Assembly: GCF_029868625.1 (NCBI RefSeq)
Contig: NZ_JARWOJ010000398.1
Location: forward strand, 1 to 40,140
Reading direction: 5' to 3'
Length of the DNA: 40,140 bases
DNA from: Nocardia neocaledoniensis
Lineage (GTDB): Bacteria > Actinomycetota > Actinomycetes > Mycobacteriales > Mycobacteriaceae
In this document: positions 1 to 11,770 of the stretch, piece by piece
How positions within the stretch are numbered: the stretch's first letter is position 1
Layout of the letters: every line of letters starts with the position of its first letter
Notes under the pieces: model-generated
The model's input: the letters and a program-made list of their open reading frames with translations, nothing else
The model's database searches: none
Told to the model about the DNA's origin: nothing
Program-made: the position numbers and the translations under genes

Positions 1-119
1 TTCGGTGTCCGTTTCCTGCTGGTCGCGGAGTTCATCGCGTTCGCCGTGGCGGGCGATTTCTGGGCCTGGGCACTGCAAGTGTCCCCGCGGGGCGGCCCCG
101 CGGGGGGGGGGGGGGGCGG

Positions 120-204
120 GCCCCCCCCCGACGGCGGTCACGGCCGCGGCGGCCGTGACCGTCACCAGCATCCGGTCGGCCACTCGGCCGAGCACAGTAG
201 TCAT
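120..204 (-). CDS. Truncated 5' end of an unknown, possibly exported protein
   Basis: On the minus strand an ATG at 204-202 opens a frame reading MTTVLGRVADRMLVTV followed by an Ala/Val/Thr-rich hydrophobic stretch, which resembles a signal peptide or first membrane segment. It is lost in the G/C homopolymers near 120. A TAGTAT hexamer ends about 6 nt upstream of the ATG, compatible with a -10 element and a leaderless transcript, as is common in actinobacteria. It would be the next gene downstream of pyrF on the same strand. Too little remains to name it, and the sequence quality here is doubtful. Confidence 0.3.
135..161. repeat. Perfect inverted repeat, 12-bp arms, 3-nt spacer
   Basis: CGGTCACGGCCG and its exact reverse complement CGGCCGTGACCG flank CGG. 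It lies inside the truncated minus-strand reading frame. It could be a chance product of an Ala/Val/Thr-rich coding stretch or a fold-back that caused the neighbouring sequencing failure. Confidence 0.5.
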
Positions 205-375
205 GCCGGAATACTATCGACGGGTCGGCGTCCCCGCCCCCCCCCCGGGGCCCCGCCCGGGCCCCCCCCCCCCAACCCCCAAGACCCGGCCCCCCCCCCC
301 CCCCGCGCCGGGGGGCGGCCACGCCCCCGGCGCCGCCGGCGAGCGGCGCACCGGCGGCCCCGTCGGATCGGATTG

Positions 376-1200
376 TCAGGCCTGCAGGAAGGCGAACTCC
401 TCCTGCAGTCGCGCGGTCTTGTCGCACAGGGCCGTCACCGACGGGCCCGCGCCGAGTACCTCGCGCGAGACATTGGGCACCACGGCCGCCAGGTTCGCCT
501 CGGGAACCAGGGCGCGGATGGAGTCCGCTCCCCCGCCCTGCGCGCCGACACCGGGCATCAGGATCGGCCCGTTGAGGGCCGACAGGTCCGGCGCCTCGGT
601 GAGCGTCGCGCCGACGACGACGCCGACCGAACCGAAGCCGGGCCCGGCGTTGCGGGCCGCCGCCTCGTCGACCATCGTCTGCGCGATCGTGCGCCCGTCG
701 GCGGCGGTGATCCGCTGTAGTTGCGCCCCTTCGGGATTCGAGGTCGCCGCGAGGACGAACACGCCCCGATGATTGGCCTGCGCCAGGCTCAGCGCCGGGT
801 CGAGTGACCCGAAACCGAGGTACGGCGAGACCGTCACGGCGTCCGAGCCCAGGGGCCCGTCACCGAGCCAGGCGTTGGCGTAGGCGTCCATGGTGGAGCC
901 GATGTCGCCGCGCTTGGCGTCGGCCAGCACCAGGGTGCCCGAGGCGCGCAGCACCTCGATGGTGCGCTCGAGCACGGCGATGCCGCCCGAACCGTAGGTC
1001 TCGAAGAACGCGACCTGCGGCTTGACCAGGGCGACGCGGCCGTCGAAGGCCTCGACGCAGATCTCGGCGAACGCCTCGAGCCCGTCGACGTCCTCGGACA
1101 GCCCCCACGCCCGGAGCAGGCCGGGGTGGGGGTCGATGCCGACGCACAGCGGCCCGAACTGCCGCATGGCGTGCCGCAACCGATGACCGAAGCTGTGCAT
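376..1200 (-). CDS. pyrF: Orotidine 5'-phosphate decarboxylase
   Basis: Cytoplasmic TIM-barrel enzyme that decarboxylates OMP to UMP, the last step of de novo pyrimidine synthesis. The 274-aa product has the early VGIDPHP segment and the catalytic DAKRGD signature (about residues 94-99: Asp, Lys and Asp of the charged network) of the longer type 2 PyrF found in mycobacteria. The ATG at 1200 was chosen because it begins one base after the carB stop and gives MHSFGHRL, the usual family start. A GTG at 1209, overlapping carB by 8 nt, is the alternative. It is the last gene of the pyr operon and has no promoter of its own that can be seen. Confidence 0.95.
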   Translation of the reverse strand: MHSFGHRLRHAMRQFGPLCVGIDPHPGLLRAWGLSEDVDGLEAFAEICVEAFDGRVALVKPQVAFFETYGSGGIAVLERTIEVLRASGTLVLADAKRGDIGSTMDAYANAWLGDGPLGSDAVTVSPYLGFGSLDPALSLAQANHRGVFVLAATSNPEGAQLQRITAADGRTIAQTMVDEAAARNAGPGFGSVGVVVGATLTEAPDLSALNGPILMPGVGAQGGGADSIRALVPEANLAAVVPNVSREVLGAGPSVTALCDKTARLQEEFAFLQA

Positions 1201-1201
1201 G

Positions 1202-4563
<3,362 letters not shown>

Positions 4564-4564
<1 letters not shown>

Positions 4565-5679
4565 CAGGCTCCTTCCATGAGACCGGCGAAACGGTCGAAC
4601 AGGTATGCGGCGTCGTGCGGGCCTGCGGCGGCCTCGGGGTGGTACTGCACCGAGAAGGCGCGACCGTCGATCAGTCGCACACCCTCGACGGTGCCGTCGT
4701 TGGCGCAGATGTGGGAGACCTCGGCCTTGCCGAAGGGCGTGTCGAACTGCTCGCCCTTCTCGCCTTCCAGGGCGAAGCCGTGGTTCTGCGCGGTGATGGA
4801 GATGCGGCCCGTGCCCTCTTCGACGACCGGGATGTTGATGCCGCGGTGGCCGAACTTCATCTTGTAGGTCTCGCGGCCGAGTGCCCGGCCCAGGATCTGG
4901 TTGCCGAAGCAGATGCCGAACAGCGGGATCCCGCGCTCGAGCACACCCTGGGTGAGCGCGATCGCGCCGGTCTGGGTGGCCGGGTCGCCGGGGCCGTTCG
5001 ACAGGAACACGCCGTTGGGGTTCAGCGCGAGGATGTCGTCGAGGGAGGTGTTCGACGGCACCACATGGGTGCGCACGCCGCGCTCGGCGAACATGCGCGG
5101 GGTGTTGGTCTTGATGCCCAGGTCGACCGCGACGACGGTGAAGCGGTGCTCACCGACCGGTTCGATCGTGTACATGCCGTCGGTGCTGACCTCTTCGGCC
5201 AGATTCGCGCCCAGCATGGAGGGCTGTCCGGTGACCCGGGCCAGCAGCTCGTCGTCGGCGGCGAGGGCGGCACCGGAGAAGATGCCCGCCTTCATCGAAC
5301 CGCGGGTGCGCAGGTGACGCACCACCGCGCGGGTGTCGATGCCGGCGATGCCGACCACGTCCTGCTTGTCGAGCTGGTCCTGCAGGGTGCCGGTGGCGCG
5401 CCAGTTGGACGAGATCGGCGAGGGATCGCGCACGGCGTAGCCGGCGACCCAGATCTTGCCGGACTCGTCGTCCTCGTCGTTCCAGCCCGTGTTGCCGATC
5501 TGCGGGGCGGTGGCCACCACGATCTGGCGGTCGTAGCTGGGGTCGGTGAGGGTCTCCTGGTAGCCGGTCATCGCGGTGCAGAACACCGCCTCGCCCAGGG
5601 TCTGGCCCTCGGCGCCGAAGGCGGTACCGCGGAACACGCGGCCGTCCTCCAGCACCAGGGCCGCCTTTGTCTTCGTCAT
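4564..5679 (-). CDS. carA: Carbamoyl-phosphate synthase small (glutaminase) subunit
   Basis: Hydrolyses glutamine and passes ammonia to CarB. The 371-aa product has an N-terminal CPSase small-chain domain and a C-terminal class I glutamine amidotransferase domain with nucleophile Cys257 in FGICFGNQ and the His347/Glu349 pair in QYHPEA. The start at 5679 (MTKTKAALVLEDG) was preferred because its ATG overlaps the stop of the upstream membrane-protein gene by 4 nt (ATGA); a longer frame reaching 5721 adds a non-conserved arginine/acid-rich leader. Fifth gene of the operon. Confidence 0.97.
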
Positions 5680-6182
5680 TCGTCGTCTCCCGTCCTCGCC
5701 CTGGTCACGTCCGCTGTCCACGCCGGATACACCGTCTTGTCGTCGCCCCGGAATCCGGTGTCGATCTCGGTTCCGGTCGGCAGCGTCCAGCGAACGACCA
5801 GCACACCATTCTCTGTCATCACTTTGCCCGCGTGTCCGCGTTCGGTGCGCACGGCCGTCACGGATTCCTGCGGAATCCAGATCGGCGTCGCCCCGTCGCG
5901 TTCGAGCAGGATTCCGCGTTCGAACCGCGTCAGTTCCGCGGTCGCCCGGAATCCCAGGTCACCGACCGCGATCCGGTCCTGCCAGCTGGGCGCGATGGTG
6001 CTGCCCAGGTAGAGGCCGGTGGTCGGCTCCAGCAGCTGGGCGCCCAGTTCGGCGGGCACCGTCGGCAGTTCGCCGATCCGGTCCTGCTGGCGCGCGGCCT
6101 TCTTCTGCCAGGCCCGGTACATCAGCCACAGGCACACCAGGAAGAAGACCAGACATCCCAGTACCCACAGAATTCTTTCCAC
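5676..6182 (-). CDS. PH-like domain membrane protein of the pyr operon (Rv1382 type)
   Basis: A 168-aa protein with one strongly hydrophobic N-terminal segment (about residues 4-22, ILWVLGCLVFFLVCLWLMY) followed by a basic patch and a soluble domain rich in beta-type sequence. In M. tuberculosis a gene of the same size and position (Rv1382) lies between pyrC and carA, and such proteins are annotated as PH-like or 'export/membrane' proteins; the function is not established. The start is a GTG at 6182 preceded by a perfect AGGAGG (6196-6191) that overlaps the pyrC stop. It overlaps carA by 4 nt. Conservation inside the operon suggests a link to pyrimidine metabolism, but that is inference only. 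Confidence 0.85.
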   Translation of the reverse strand: MERILWVLGCLVFFLVCLWLMYRAWQKKAARQQDRIGELPTVPAELGAQLLEPTTGLYLGSTIAPSWQDRIAVGDLGFRATAELTRFERGILLERDGATPIWIPQESVTAVRTERGHAGKVMTENGVLVVRWTLPTGTEIDTGFRGDDKTVYPAWTADVTRARTGDDE

Positions 6183-6194
6183 GTCCCTGGCCTC

Positions 6195-7493
6195 CTAGAT
6201 CCCGGCCGCCTTGCCCTCGCGGGCAGTTACCCGGCCGCGCAGCACCGTGGCTGACACCTGCGCCGGGAACGTCATGTCCTCGAACGGGGTGTTGTTCGAG
6301 ATGCTCGCCAGTTCGGCGCCGCGCACCGTCCACTCGGCGTCGGGGTCGATCAGCGTGAGGTTGGCCGGCTCGCCGACGGCGATCGGACGGCCGTGGTCGT
6401 CGAGGCCGACGATCGCGGCGGGCTTCTCGCTCATCACCCGCGCGACACCGCGCCAGTCGAGCAGGCCGGGCTGGACCATCGTCTGGACGATGATCGACAG
6501 CGCGGTCTCCAGCCCGAGCATGCCGGGGCGGGCGGCGGCGAACTCGCAGCACTTGTCCTGCTCGGCGTGCGGGGCGTGGTCGGTGGCGACACAGTCGATG
6601 ACGCCCTCGGCCAGCGCCTGCCGCAGGGCGGTCACATCGGCGGACTCGCGCAGCGGCGGGTTCACCTTGTTGACCGCGTCGTAGGTCTCCAGGCGCGAGT
6701 CGTCGAGCAGCAGGTGGTGCGGGGTGACCTCGGCGGTGATCGAGATGCCCTGGGACTTGGCCCATTTCACCAACTCGACGGTGCCCGCGGTGGAGGCGTG
6801 GCAGATGTGCACGCGGGCGCCCGCGTCGCGGGCCAGCAGCGCGTCGCGGGCGACGATCGACTCCTCGGCGGCGCGCGGCCAGCCGGCCAGACCCAGGCGG
6901 GCGGCGTTGGGGCCCTCGTGCGCGACGGCGCCCTTGGTCAGCCGCGGCTCCTCCGCGTGCTGGGCGATGAGCACGCCGAGGGAGTTCGCGTATTCGAGCG
7001 CGCGGCGCATGATCAGCGGGTCGTAGACGCAGTGGCCGTCGTCGGAGAACATCCGCACCTGGCCGACACCCGCGGCCATGGTGCCCATCTCGGCGAGCTG
7101 CTTGCCCTCGAGCCCGACGGTGACCGCGCCGACCGGGAACACGTCGACCAGGCCGACCTCCTGGCCGCGCCGCCACACGTGATCGGTGATGACGTGCGAG
7201 TCGGCCACCGGGCTGGTGTTGGCCATCGCGAACACCGCGGTGTAGCCACCGAGAGCGGCTGCGGCCGAGCCGGTTTCGATGGTCTCGGTGTCCTCGCGGC
7301 CCGGCTCGCGCAGGTGGGTGTGCAGGTCGACGAAGCCGGGCAGCAGGATCTGGCCGTTACCCTCGATCACCTCGGCGCCTGCCGGTGCGTCGATGCCGGT
7401 ACCGATCTCGGCGATGACGGTGTCGCGCACCAGCACGTCGACCGGCTCGCCCTCACCGTAGGGCTTCACATTCTTGATCAGCAGTTCACTCAC
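6195..7493 (-). CDS. pyrC: Dihydroorotase (class I)
   Basis: Zinc amidohydrolase that cyclises N-carbamoyl-aspartate to dihydroorotate. The 432-aa product shows the metal-binding DLHTHLREPG signature (His58, His60), Asp152 in MFSDDG at the position of the class I bridging aspartate, His179 (QHAE), His232 (CHAS) and catalytic Asp305 in TDHAPH. The start chosen is the GTG at 7493 giving VSELLIKNVKPYG, with AAGGAG about 5 nt upstream; the frame stays open far upstream inside pyrB, but that extension lies in pyrB coding sequence and has no family similarity. It begins 35 nt after pyrB. Confidence 0.96.
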   Translation of the reverse strand: MSELLIKNVKPYGEGEPVDVLVRDTVIAEIGTGIDAPAGAEVIEGNGQILLPGFVDLHTHLREPGREDTETIETGSAAAALGGYTAVFAMANTSPVADSHVITDHVWRRGQEVGLVDVFPVGAVTVGLEGKQLAEMGTMAAGVGQVRMFSDDGHCVYDPLIMRRALEYANSLGVLIAQHAEEPRLTKGAVAHEGPNAARLGLAGWPRAAEESIVARDALLARDAGARVHICHASTAGTVELVKWAKSQGISITAEVTPHHLLLDDSRLETYDAVNKVNPPLRESADVTALRQALAEGVIDCVATDHAPHAEQDKCCEFAAARPGMLGLETALSIIVQTMVQPGLLDWRGVARVMSEKPAAIVGLDDHGRPIAVGEPANLTLIDPDAEWTVRGAELASISNNTPFEDMTFPAQVSATVLRGRVTAREGKAAGI

Positions 7494-7528
7494 GCTGTCT
7501 CCTTCTGGCGTGCTCGGGCGCTGACCGC

Positions 7529-8485
7529 TCACGCCGCCACCTCCTGCGTGCCGACGAGCAGCCGGAACAACACGGCCATTCGCATGTGCACTCCGTTCGT
7601 CACCTGTTGCAGGACTGCCGCTTTCGGGGAATCGGCGACCGCCGACGCGATCTCCATGCCGCGCAGCATCGGGCCGGGGTGCAGCACCACCGCGTCGTCG
7701 CCGAGCAGGCCCATCCGCCGCTCGGACAGTCCGTAGTTGATCGAGTACTCGCGAGCCGACGGGAAGAACCCGCCGTTCATCCGCTCGGCCTGCACGCGCA
7801 GCATCATCACCGCGTCGGCGCCGGGCAGTTCCGCGTCCAGCGAGGTCGCGACCCGGCAGGGCCAGCTGTCCACGCCCACCGGCAGCAGGGTGCGCGGCGC
7901 GACCAGCACCACCTCGGCACCGAGGGTGTTCAGCAGCAACACGTTCGAGCGCGCGACCCGGCTGTGCAGGATGTCGCCGACCAGCACGATCCGCTTGCCC
8001 TCGATGTCGCCGAGGCGCTGACGCAGGGTCAGCGCGTCGAGCAGCGCCTGGGTGGGGTGCTGGTGGGTGCCGTCGCCGGCGTTGATGATCGAGGGGGCGG
8101 CCCGGTTCTCCTCGCGCGCCCACTGCTCCATCCAGCGCGCGATCTGGTGCGCGGCGCCGGAGGCGGGGTGGCGCACGATGAGCGCGTCGGCGCCCGCCGC
8201 GTGCAGGGTCAGCGCGGTGTCGCGCAGGGATTCGCCCTTGGAGACCGAGGAGCTGGAGGCGCTCACATTGATGACATCGGCGCTCATCCACTTGCCGGCG
8301 ACCTCGAATGAGACCCGGGTGCGGGTGGAGTTCTCGTAGAACACCGTCATCACGGTGCGGCCGCGCAGGGTCGGCAGCTTCTTCACCTCGCGGCCGAGCA
8401 GGGCCTGTTCGAAACGCTCGGCCTCGTCGAGGAGTTCGGTGGCGGTGCCGCGGTCCAGGTCGGCGACCGTCAACAAATGCTTCAC
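7529..8485 (-). CDS. pyrB: Aspartate carbamoyltransferase catalytic subunit
   Basis: Condenses carbamoyl phosphate with aspartate. The 318-aa product contains the carbamoyl-phosphate-binding STRTR (residues 53-57), the SxxxKGES loop near 80-86 and HPTQ in the middle of the protein. No regulatory pyrI gene is nearby, as expected in actinobacteria. The GTG start at 8485 overlaps the pyrR stop by 4 nt (GTGA) and has GGAGG about 9 nt upstream, so pyrB is coupled to pyrR translation. That coupling would let PyrR repression of its own start spread to pyrB. Confidence 0.97.
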   Translation of the reverse strand: MKHLLTVADLDRGTATELLDEAERFEQALLGREVKKLPTLRGRTVMTVFYENSTRTRVSFEVAGKWMSADVINVSASSSSVSKGESLRDTALTLHAAGADALIVRHPASGAAHQIARWMEQWAREENRAAPSIINAGDGTHQHPTQALLDALTLRQRLGDIEGKRIVLVGDILHSRVARSNVLLLNTLGAEVVLVAPRTLLPVGVDSWPCRVATSLDAELPGADAVMMLRVQAERMNGGFFPSAREYSINYGLSERRMGLLGDDAVVLHPGPMLRGMEIASAVADSPKAAVLQQVTNGVHMRMAVLFRLLVGTQEVAA

Positions 8486-9114
8486 TGCTGCGCCTCCTGG
8501 TGCAGGTACACCCCGTCGTGTCCGTCGTGTTCGGTGAGCAGGACCGAGATGTACTCGGCACGCGAGGTCGGCACGTTCTTGCCGACGTAGTCGGCGCGGA
8601 TCGGCAGTTCGCGGTGCCCGCGGTCGATCAGCACGGCCAGCTGGACGGCCCGGGGCCGGCCGAGGTCGCGCAGGCCGTCGAGGGCCGAGCGGACGGTGCG
8701 GCCCGAGAACAGCACGTCGTCGACCAGGACCACCAGGGCGTTCTCGATGCCGCCGTCGGGCACGGAGGTGCGCTCGAGCGGGCGGTGCGGGCGGCTGCGC
8801 AGGTCGTCGCGGTAGAGGGTGATGTCGAGCGAACCCAGCGCGGGCCGCACGCCGGAGAATTCCTCGATCTTGGCGGCCAGCCGGTTCGCGAGGGTGGTGC
8901 CGCGCGTCGGGATGCCCATGAGAACCACCCGGGGAGCGTCGGCGTCGCCGGAATCCAGGGCGGTCTTCTCGATGATCTGATGCGCGATGCGCGCGATGGT
9001 GCGTTGCACGTCCGACGGCGACAACAGTTCGCGCCCGGCTGCCACCCACTCGGGAGTGTGCCGCTGCGATGTTTCGCCCGCGCCGGAATTGGCCGCCCGT
9101 TCGGGCACAGCCAT
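8482..9114 (-). CDS. pyrR: PyrR, bifunctional pyr operon regulator / uracil phosphoribosyltransferase
   Basis: A 210-aa type I phosphoribosyltransferase-fold protein with the PRPP-binding loop VLVDDVLFSGRTV at residues 129-141. PyrR binds pyr mRNA when UMP is high, and many members also convert uracil plus PRPP to UMP. The N-terminal ~30 residues are an actinobacterial-type extension. The ATG at 9114 is preceded by AAGGAGG (9126-9120). It is the first gene of the operon, and a PyrR-loop-like element lies immediately 5' of that ribosome site, matching the translational repression reported for Mycobacterium smegmatis. Confidence 0.95.
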   Translation of the reverse strand: MAVPERAANSGAGETSQRHTPEWVAAGRELLSPSDVQRTIARIAHQIIEKTALDSGDADAPRVVLMGIPTRGTTLANRLAAKIEEFSGVRPALGSLDITLYRDDLRSRPHRPLERTSVPDGGIENALVVLVDDVLFSGRTVRSALDGLRDLGRPRAVQLAVLIDRGHRELPIRADYVGKNVPTSRAEYISVLLTEHDGHDGVYLHQEAQQ

Positions 9115-9119
9115 GCCGA

Positions 9120-9148
9120 CCTCCTTCCCCGCCTCACCGGACGGTCCG
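9120..9148 (-). promoter_or_regulatory. PyrR-binding-loop-like leader element adjoining the pyrR ribosome site
   Basis: Read on the minus strand, the leader contains CCG-UCCGGUGAGG-CGG (9144 to 9129). The 10-nt loop matches the Bacillus PyrR-binding-loop core UCCAGAGAGG at 8 of 10 positions and is closed by a GC stem. AAGGAGG, the pyrR Shine-Dalgarno sequence, follows within 4 nt. No terminator/antiterminator pair is visible between the element and the ATG. The arrangement fits UMP-PyrR blocking ribosome access instead of transcription attenuation. Confidence 0.7.
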
Positions 9149-9173
9149 TTAAAGGATGCCTAACTCGCGCTCC

Positions 9174-9179
9174 ACCCTA
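9174..9179 (-). promoter_or_regulatory. Possible -10 element of the pyr operon
   Basis: TAGGGT on the minus strand would start transcription near 9167, giving a leader of about 50 nt that contains the whole PyrR loop. No convincing -35 hexamer is at standard spacing, so this is tentative. Confidence 0.3.
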
Positions 9180-9473
9180 TCAGCGTCACGACGCCCCTTT
9201 GACCAGGTAGGCCCACCTGTGAGCGCGGACACGGAGCCCACCCCCGCACACCGGCCTGCGGCTCCGATCACACGCCGATCCGATCTGCGGTGATCACAGC
9301 CATTTCCGCCCCGGGAACGCGCCCGCACGATCGGCGTGTGCCGCAGGCGGCGCATCGGGGTCCGATCCGGCGTCCACGAGGTGTGGCACCTATCTGGACC
9401 ACAGCCGCCGCAGGGGCCTCGGCTCGGACAGCTCGGGCCGTGCCGCGGTCTCGGCAGTGGATCCAGCCGCCCC
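9180..9473. other. Intergenic stretch upstream of the pyr promoter
   Basis: Between the putative pyr promoter and the end of the kinase gene I see no supported gene, RNA or clear terminator. Short overlapping frames on both strands have no recognisable similarity and no ribosome site. Confidence 0.5.
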
Positions 9474-10427
9474 CTATCGTAGCCCGGCCCGGCGCAAGCG
9501 TTCGGCGGCTTGGGCGCGGATGCCGTTCCCGCACAACGGATCGACGCCGTGCAGGTACTCCCACCGGGCGTTGTGCGCCGCCGGCCACACGCTGGCTGCC
9601 CATGCCACTTCACACTCCTCAGCAGTGAAGCGCCGTCCACGCCGCTCCTGGTATTCGGCCAGAAAGGCGGCCGAGCTCTCGATCGGGGCCAATGTCGGTG
9701 GTGACTCGCTGGCGAAGGTCCCGGACGAGGCACCCGCGAGAGCGGCTTCGGGCTGCCACGCGAGGCTGTCCCAGTCGTGGACGGAGTAGATCTCGCCGTC
9801 GTGCCAGCGGAGGTTCTGCGCTTCGAAGTCGGCGTGGCCGAGGACGCACGGCAAGTCGGTGGCGAGCAGTCGCTCGCGCGCTCGGGCGGCGGCCTCGACG
9901 ACGAAGCCGGGCACCGCGTGCTGGGCACGCTCGTCGAGTTCCGGTATCGCGGGCCACAGGCCGGGGTCGTGGTGATCCCATCGGGACCACCGTGGATTCG
10001 GCAGGGGTGGAGGGACGTTCAGCTCGGCCAGCTCGCCCGCCAACCGTGCGAACACCGCGGCGCAGCGACGTGCGATCGGCGGGGAATCACCGCGCAGGAG
10101 GTCACCGCCGGGCCGGTATTGCTCTGCATGGACGGCCAGGTGTCCTTCCCGGAGGGCAGGTGTCAGCGGGCGGGCACAGGGGAATCCGCGGGCGGCCAGC
10201 GCCGCTTGCGCGGTGACACAGGCGGCGGCGCGGCCGTCGTCCGGCCGTGCCTTCATGACGATTGCCCGCCCGTCGGTCAACCGCAATCCGAACACCGTCG
10301 AGATGCTGTGTGTCGTGAACAGAAGTTCAGCGAGGGCGGCGCCCAGGTTGCCGTCGCACCAGCGCGGTAACCACTCGGGTACGGACAGTGGTCGGCTGGT
10401 CTTCACGGCGTCACTGTGACGGGTCAT
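9474..10427 (-). CDS. Aminoglycoside phosphotransferase/choline-kinase-like protein
   Basis: A 317-aa kinase-fold protein of the APH superfamily. It has an N-lobe lysine (VMKA, Lys59), the catalytic loop LGHADFEAQN (His198, Asp200, Asn205) and the metal-binding HDWD (Asp218/Asp220). These residues are intact, so it should transfer phosphate from a nucleotide to a small hydroxyl compound; the substrate cannot be read from sequence, and most members are not proven resistance enzymes. The ATG at 10427 overlaps the MerR gene by 17 nt; a GTG at 10406, 4 nt after the MerR stop, is the alternative start. It is the last gene of a three-gene minus-strand operon. Confidence 0.8.
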   Translation of the reverse strand: MTRHSDAVKTSRPLSVPEWLPRWCDGNLGAALAELLFTTHSISTVFGLRLTDGRAIVMKARPDDGRAAACVTAQAALAARGFPCARPLTPALREGHLAVHAEQYRPGGDLLRGDSPPIARRCAAVFARLAGELAELNVPPPLPNPRWSRWDHHDPGLWPAIPELDERAQHAVPGFVVEAAARARERLLATDLPCVLGHADFEAQNLRWHDGEIYSVHDWDSLAWQPEAALAGASSGTFASESPPTLAPIESSAAFLAEYQERRGRRFTAEECEVAWAASVWPAAHNARWEYLHGVDPLCGNGIRAQAAERLRRAGLR

Positions 10428-11223
10428 GGGGCGGAGTGGTCCAGGTGGCGGTGTCGGGGTCGATGCCGTGGGTGCGGGCGTTGGCGTCGATGGTGGCGCT
10501 GAGCCAGGGGGTGAGGCCGGGGGCGATGGCGTCGTAGAAGGCGCGGTAGCCGGGGTCGGTGAGGTAGGTGCGGCCGAGGCAGACGTGCATGGCGTGGGTG
10601 CAGTCGAAGTAGGTGCCGATGCCGGAGCGGTGGCGTTCGGCGAGAGTGTCGGCTTCGGGTGAACCGGGGCGGATGCCGGCACGGAACGCGGCGCCGAGGT
10701 CGGCGTGCAGGTCCTCGGTCGCGGCCGTGACGGCCTGCCAGTCCCGCGCGGATCGGGTGGCGGCGCGTTCGGCGTATTGGGCCCACTGCGGAGTGTCGCC
10801 CCACCGGTCGCGGGCCTCGTCGACCCAGGCGGGCTGCCAGTCCTCGCCGAAGATCGCGACCTGGTCCTCGGCGGACAGCAGCAGACCCGACTCCCGCGCC
10901 GCGATCATCCGGTCGACGGCGTCGGTCATCCGCCGCAGCTGCCGGGTCTCGGCGCGCAGATCGTCGCGTCGGCGGCGCAGGGTGGCGAGCGCGTCGGCGC
11001 TCGGCGCGTCCAGCAGGGCGCCGATCTCGTCGAGCGGGACACCGAGTTCGCGGTAGACGGTGACGCGCTGGGCCCGCGCCAGGTCGGCCGCGGTGTAGAG
11101 GCGGTAGCCCGCGGGTGTGCGGTCGGACGGGTGCACCAGCCCGACCGCGTCCCAGTGGTGCAGCGTGCGGGTCGTCACGCCGAGAAGTTCCGCCGCGGCG
11201 CCGACGGTGAGCGGTTCGGACAC
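10411..11223 (-). CDS. TipA-like MerR regulator with TipAS drug-sensing domain
   Basis: A 270-aa protein. Residues 6-75 are a MerR-type winged helix (LTVGAAAELLGVTTRTLHHWDAVGL), followed by a coiled linker and, from about 125, a TipAS domain with the typical FDC...H...DP...Y..IAPGL pattern. In Streptomyces TipAL this domain binds thiopeptides, covalently through Cys214; here Cys208 in YFDC lies at a similar place, but the equivalence was not aligned. The GTG start at 11223 follows the VOC stop by one base. It probably controls its own operon with the VOC protein and the kinase. Confidence 0.88.
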   Translation of the reverse strand: MSEPLTVGAAAELLGVTTRTLHHWDAVGLVHPSDRTPAGYRLYTAADLARAQRVTVYRELGVPLDEIGALLDAPSADALATLRRRRDDLRAETRQLRRMTDAVDRMIAARESGLLLSAEDQVAIFGEDWQPAWVDEARDRWGDTPQWAQYAERAATRSARDWQAVTAATEDLHADLGAAFRAGIRPGSPEADTLAERHRSGIGTYFDCTHAMHVCLGRTYLTDPGYRAFYDAIAPGLTPWLSATIDANARTHGIDPDTATWTTPPHDPSQ

Positions 11224-11224
11224 G

Positions 11225-11737
11225 TCATCCAGTGTGCCCGGGCGCCTGGATCCCGATCGACCGCAGGTGCTCGGCCTCGGGGCTGTCGGGATCATACGGC
11301 CGCGCCGCGGTCATGATCACCCGGATGTTCTCCGGCGTGCGGACCTCCAGCTCCACCGAATTCCACGGCATCGTCCGAGGACCGGTCGTGCACCCCGGCA
11401 GCACCGATTCGCAGGCCGTCGCGATCGCCTCGAGCTCGTGCAGGACGCACGAGAAACTGACGGTCATCGCCGGCGCCCGTTCCGGCCGCTCCCCCGGGAC
11501 CAACAGCACATCCTGAAATGCCCAGCGGCGCAGGTGGATCACGTGCCCCGGTGCGGCGAACAACTCGATGAAGCCGAGTCCGTCGATCCACAGATCCGAC
11601 GAGGCCGCCAGGTCGGCGGTCGGCACGGTGACGAACATCGGCATGCCGTAGATGCCGCGGAACGGCTCCGGTGCGACAGCATCCGGACCGGGAACGGGGA
11701 CAGGACTGATCTCGAAAGCGGGATACGGTGTGCTCAT
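11225..11737 (-). CDS. VOC (glyoxalase/bleomycin-resistance-fold) protein
   Basis: A 170-aa protein with one recognisable VOC module: a FVTVPTADLAASSDLWIDGLGF start near residue 40 and a terminal NSVELEVRTPENIRVIM strand. The superfamily covers metal-dependent lyases, dioxygenases and drug-binding resistance proteins; which applies here is unknown, and the clear His/Glu metal set of glyoxalase I is not obvious. The ATG at 11737 (MSTPYPAFE) was preferred over a GTG 7 codons upstream. It is first in the operon and one base from the TipA-like regulator, a pairing often seen between MerR sensors and small-molecule-handling proteins. Confidence 0.75.
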   Translation of the reverse strand: MSTPYPAFEISPVPVPGPDAVAPEPFRGIYGMPMFVTVPTADLAASSDLWIDGLGFIELFAAPGHVIHLRRWAFQDVLLVPGERPERAPAMTVSFSCVLHELEAIATACESVLPGCTTGPRTMPWNSVELEVRTPENIRVIMTAARPYDPDSPEAEHLRSIGIQAPGHTG

Positions 11738-11770
11738 GCGAGCAGCGTGGACCCTCACGCTACGTCAGGG

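Larger units (their letters stand above)
1..375. other. Low-complexity, unreliable left end of the window
   Basis: No complete gene is supported here. Bases 1-95 read on the plus strand as a hydrophobic peptide (FLLVAEFIAFAVAG...) that could be a fragment of a membrane protein, but it runs straight into a run of about 14 G, then a run of C (about 99-130). A second C-rich stretch fills about 233-312. Such homopolymers are absent from the rest of the window, so they probably reflect base-calling or assembly error rather than genome sequence. The stretch directly 3' of pyrF (about 313-375) shows no clear terminator. Confidence 0.6.
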
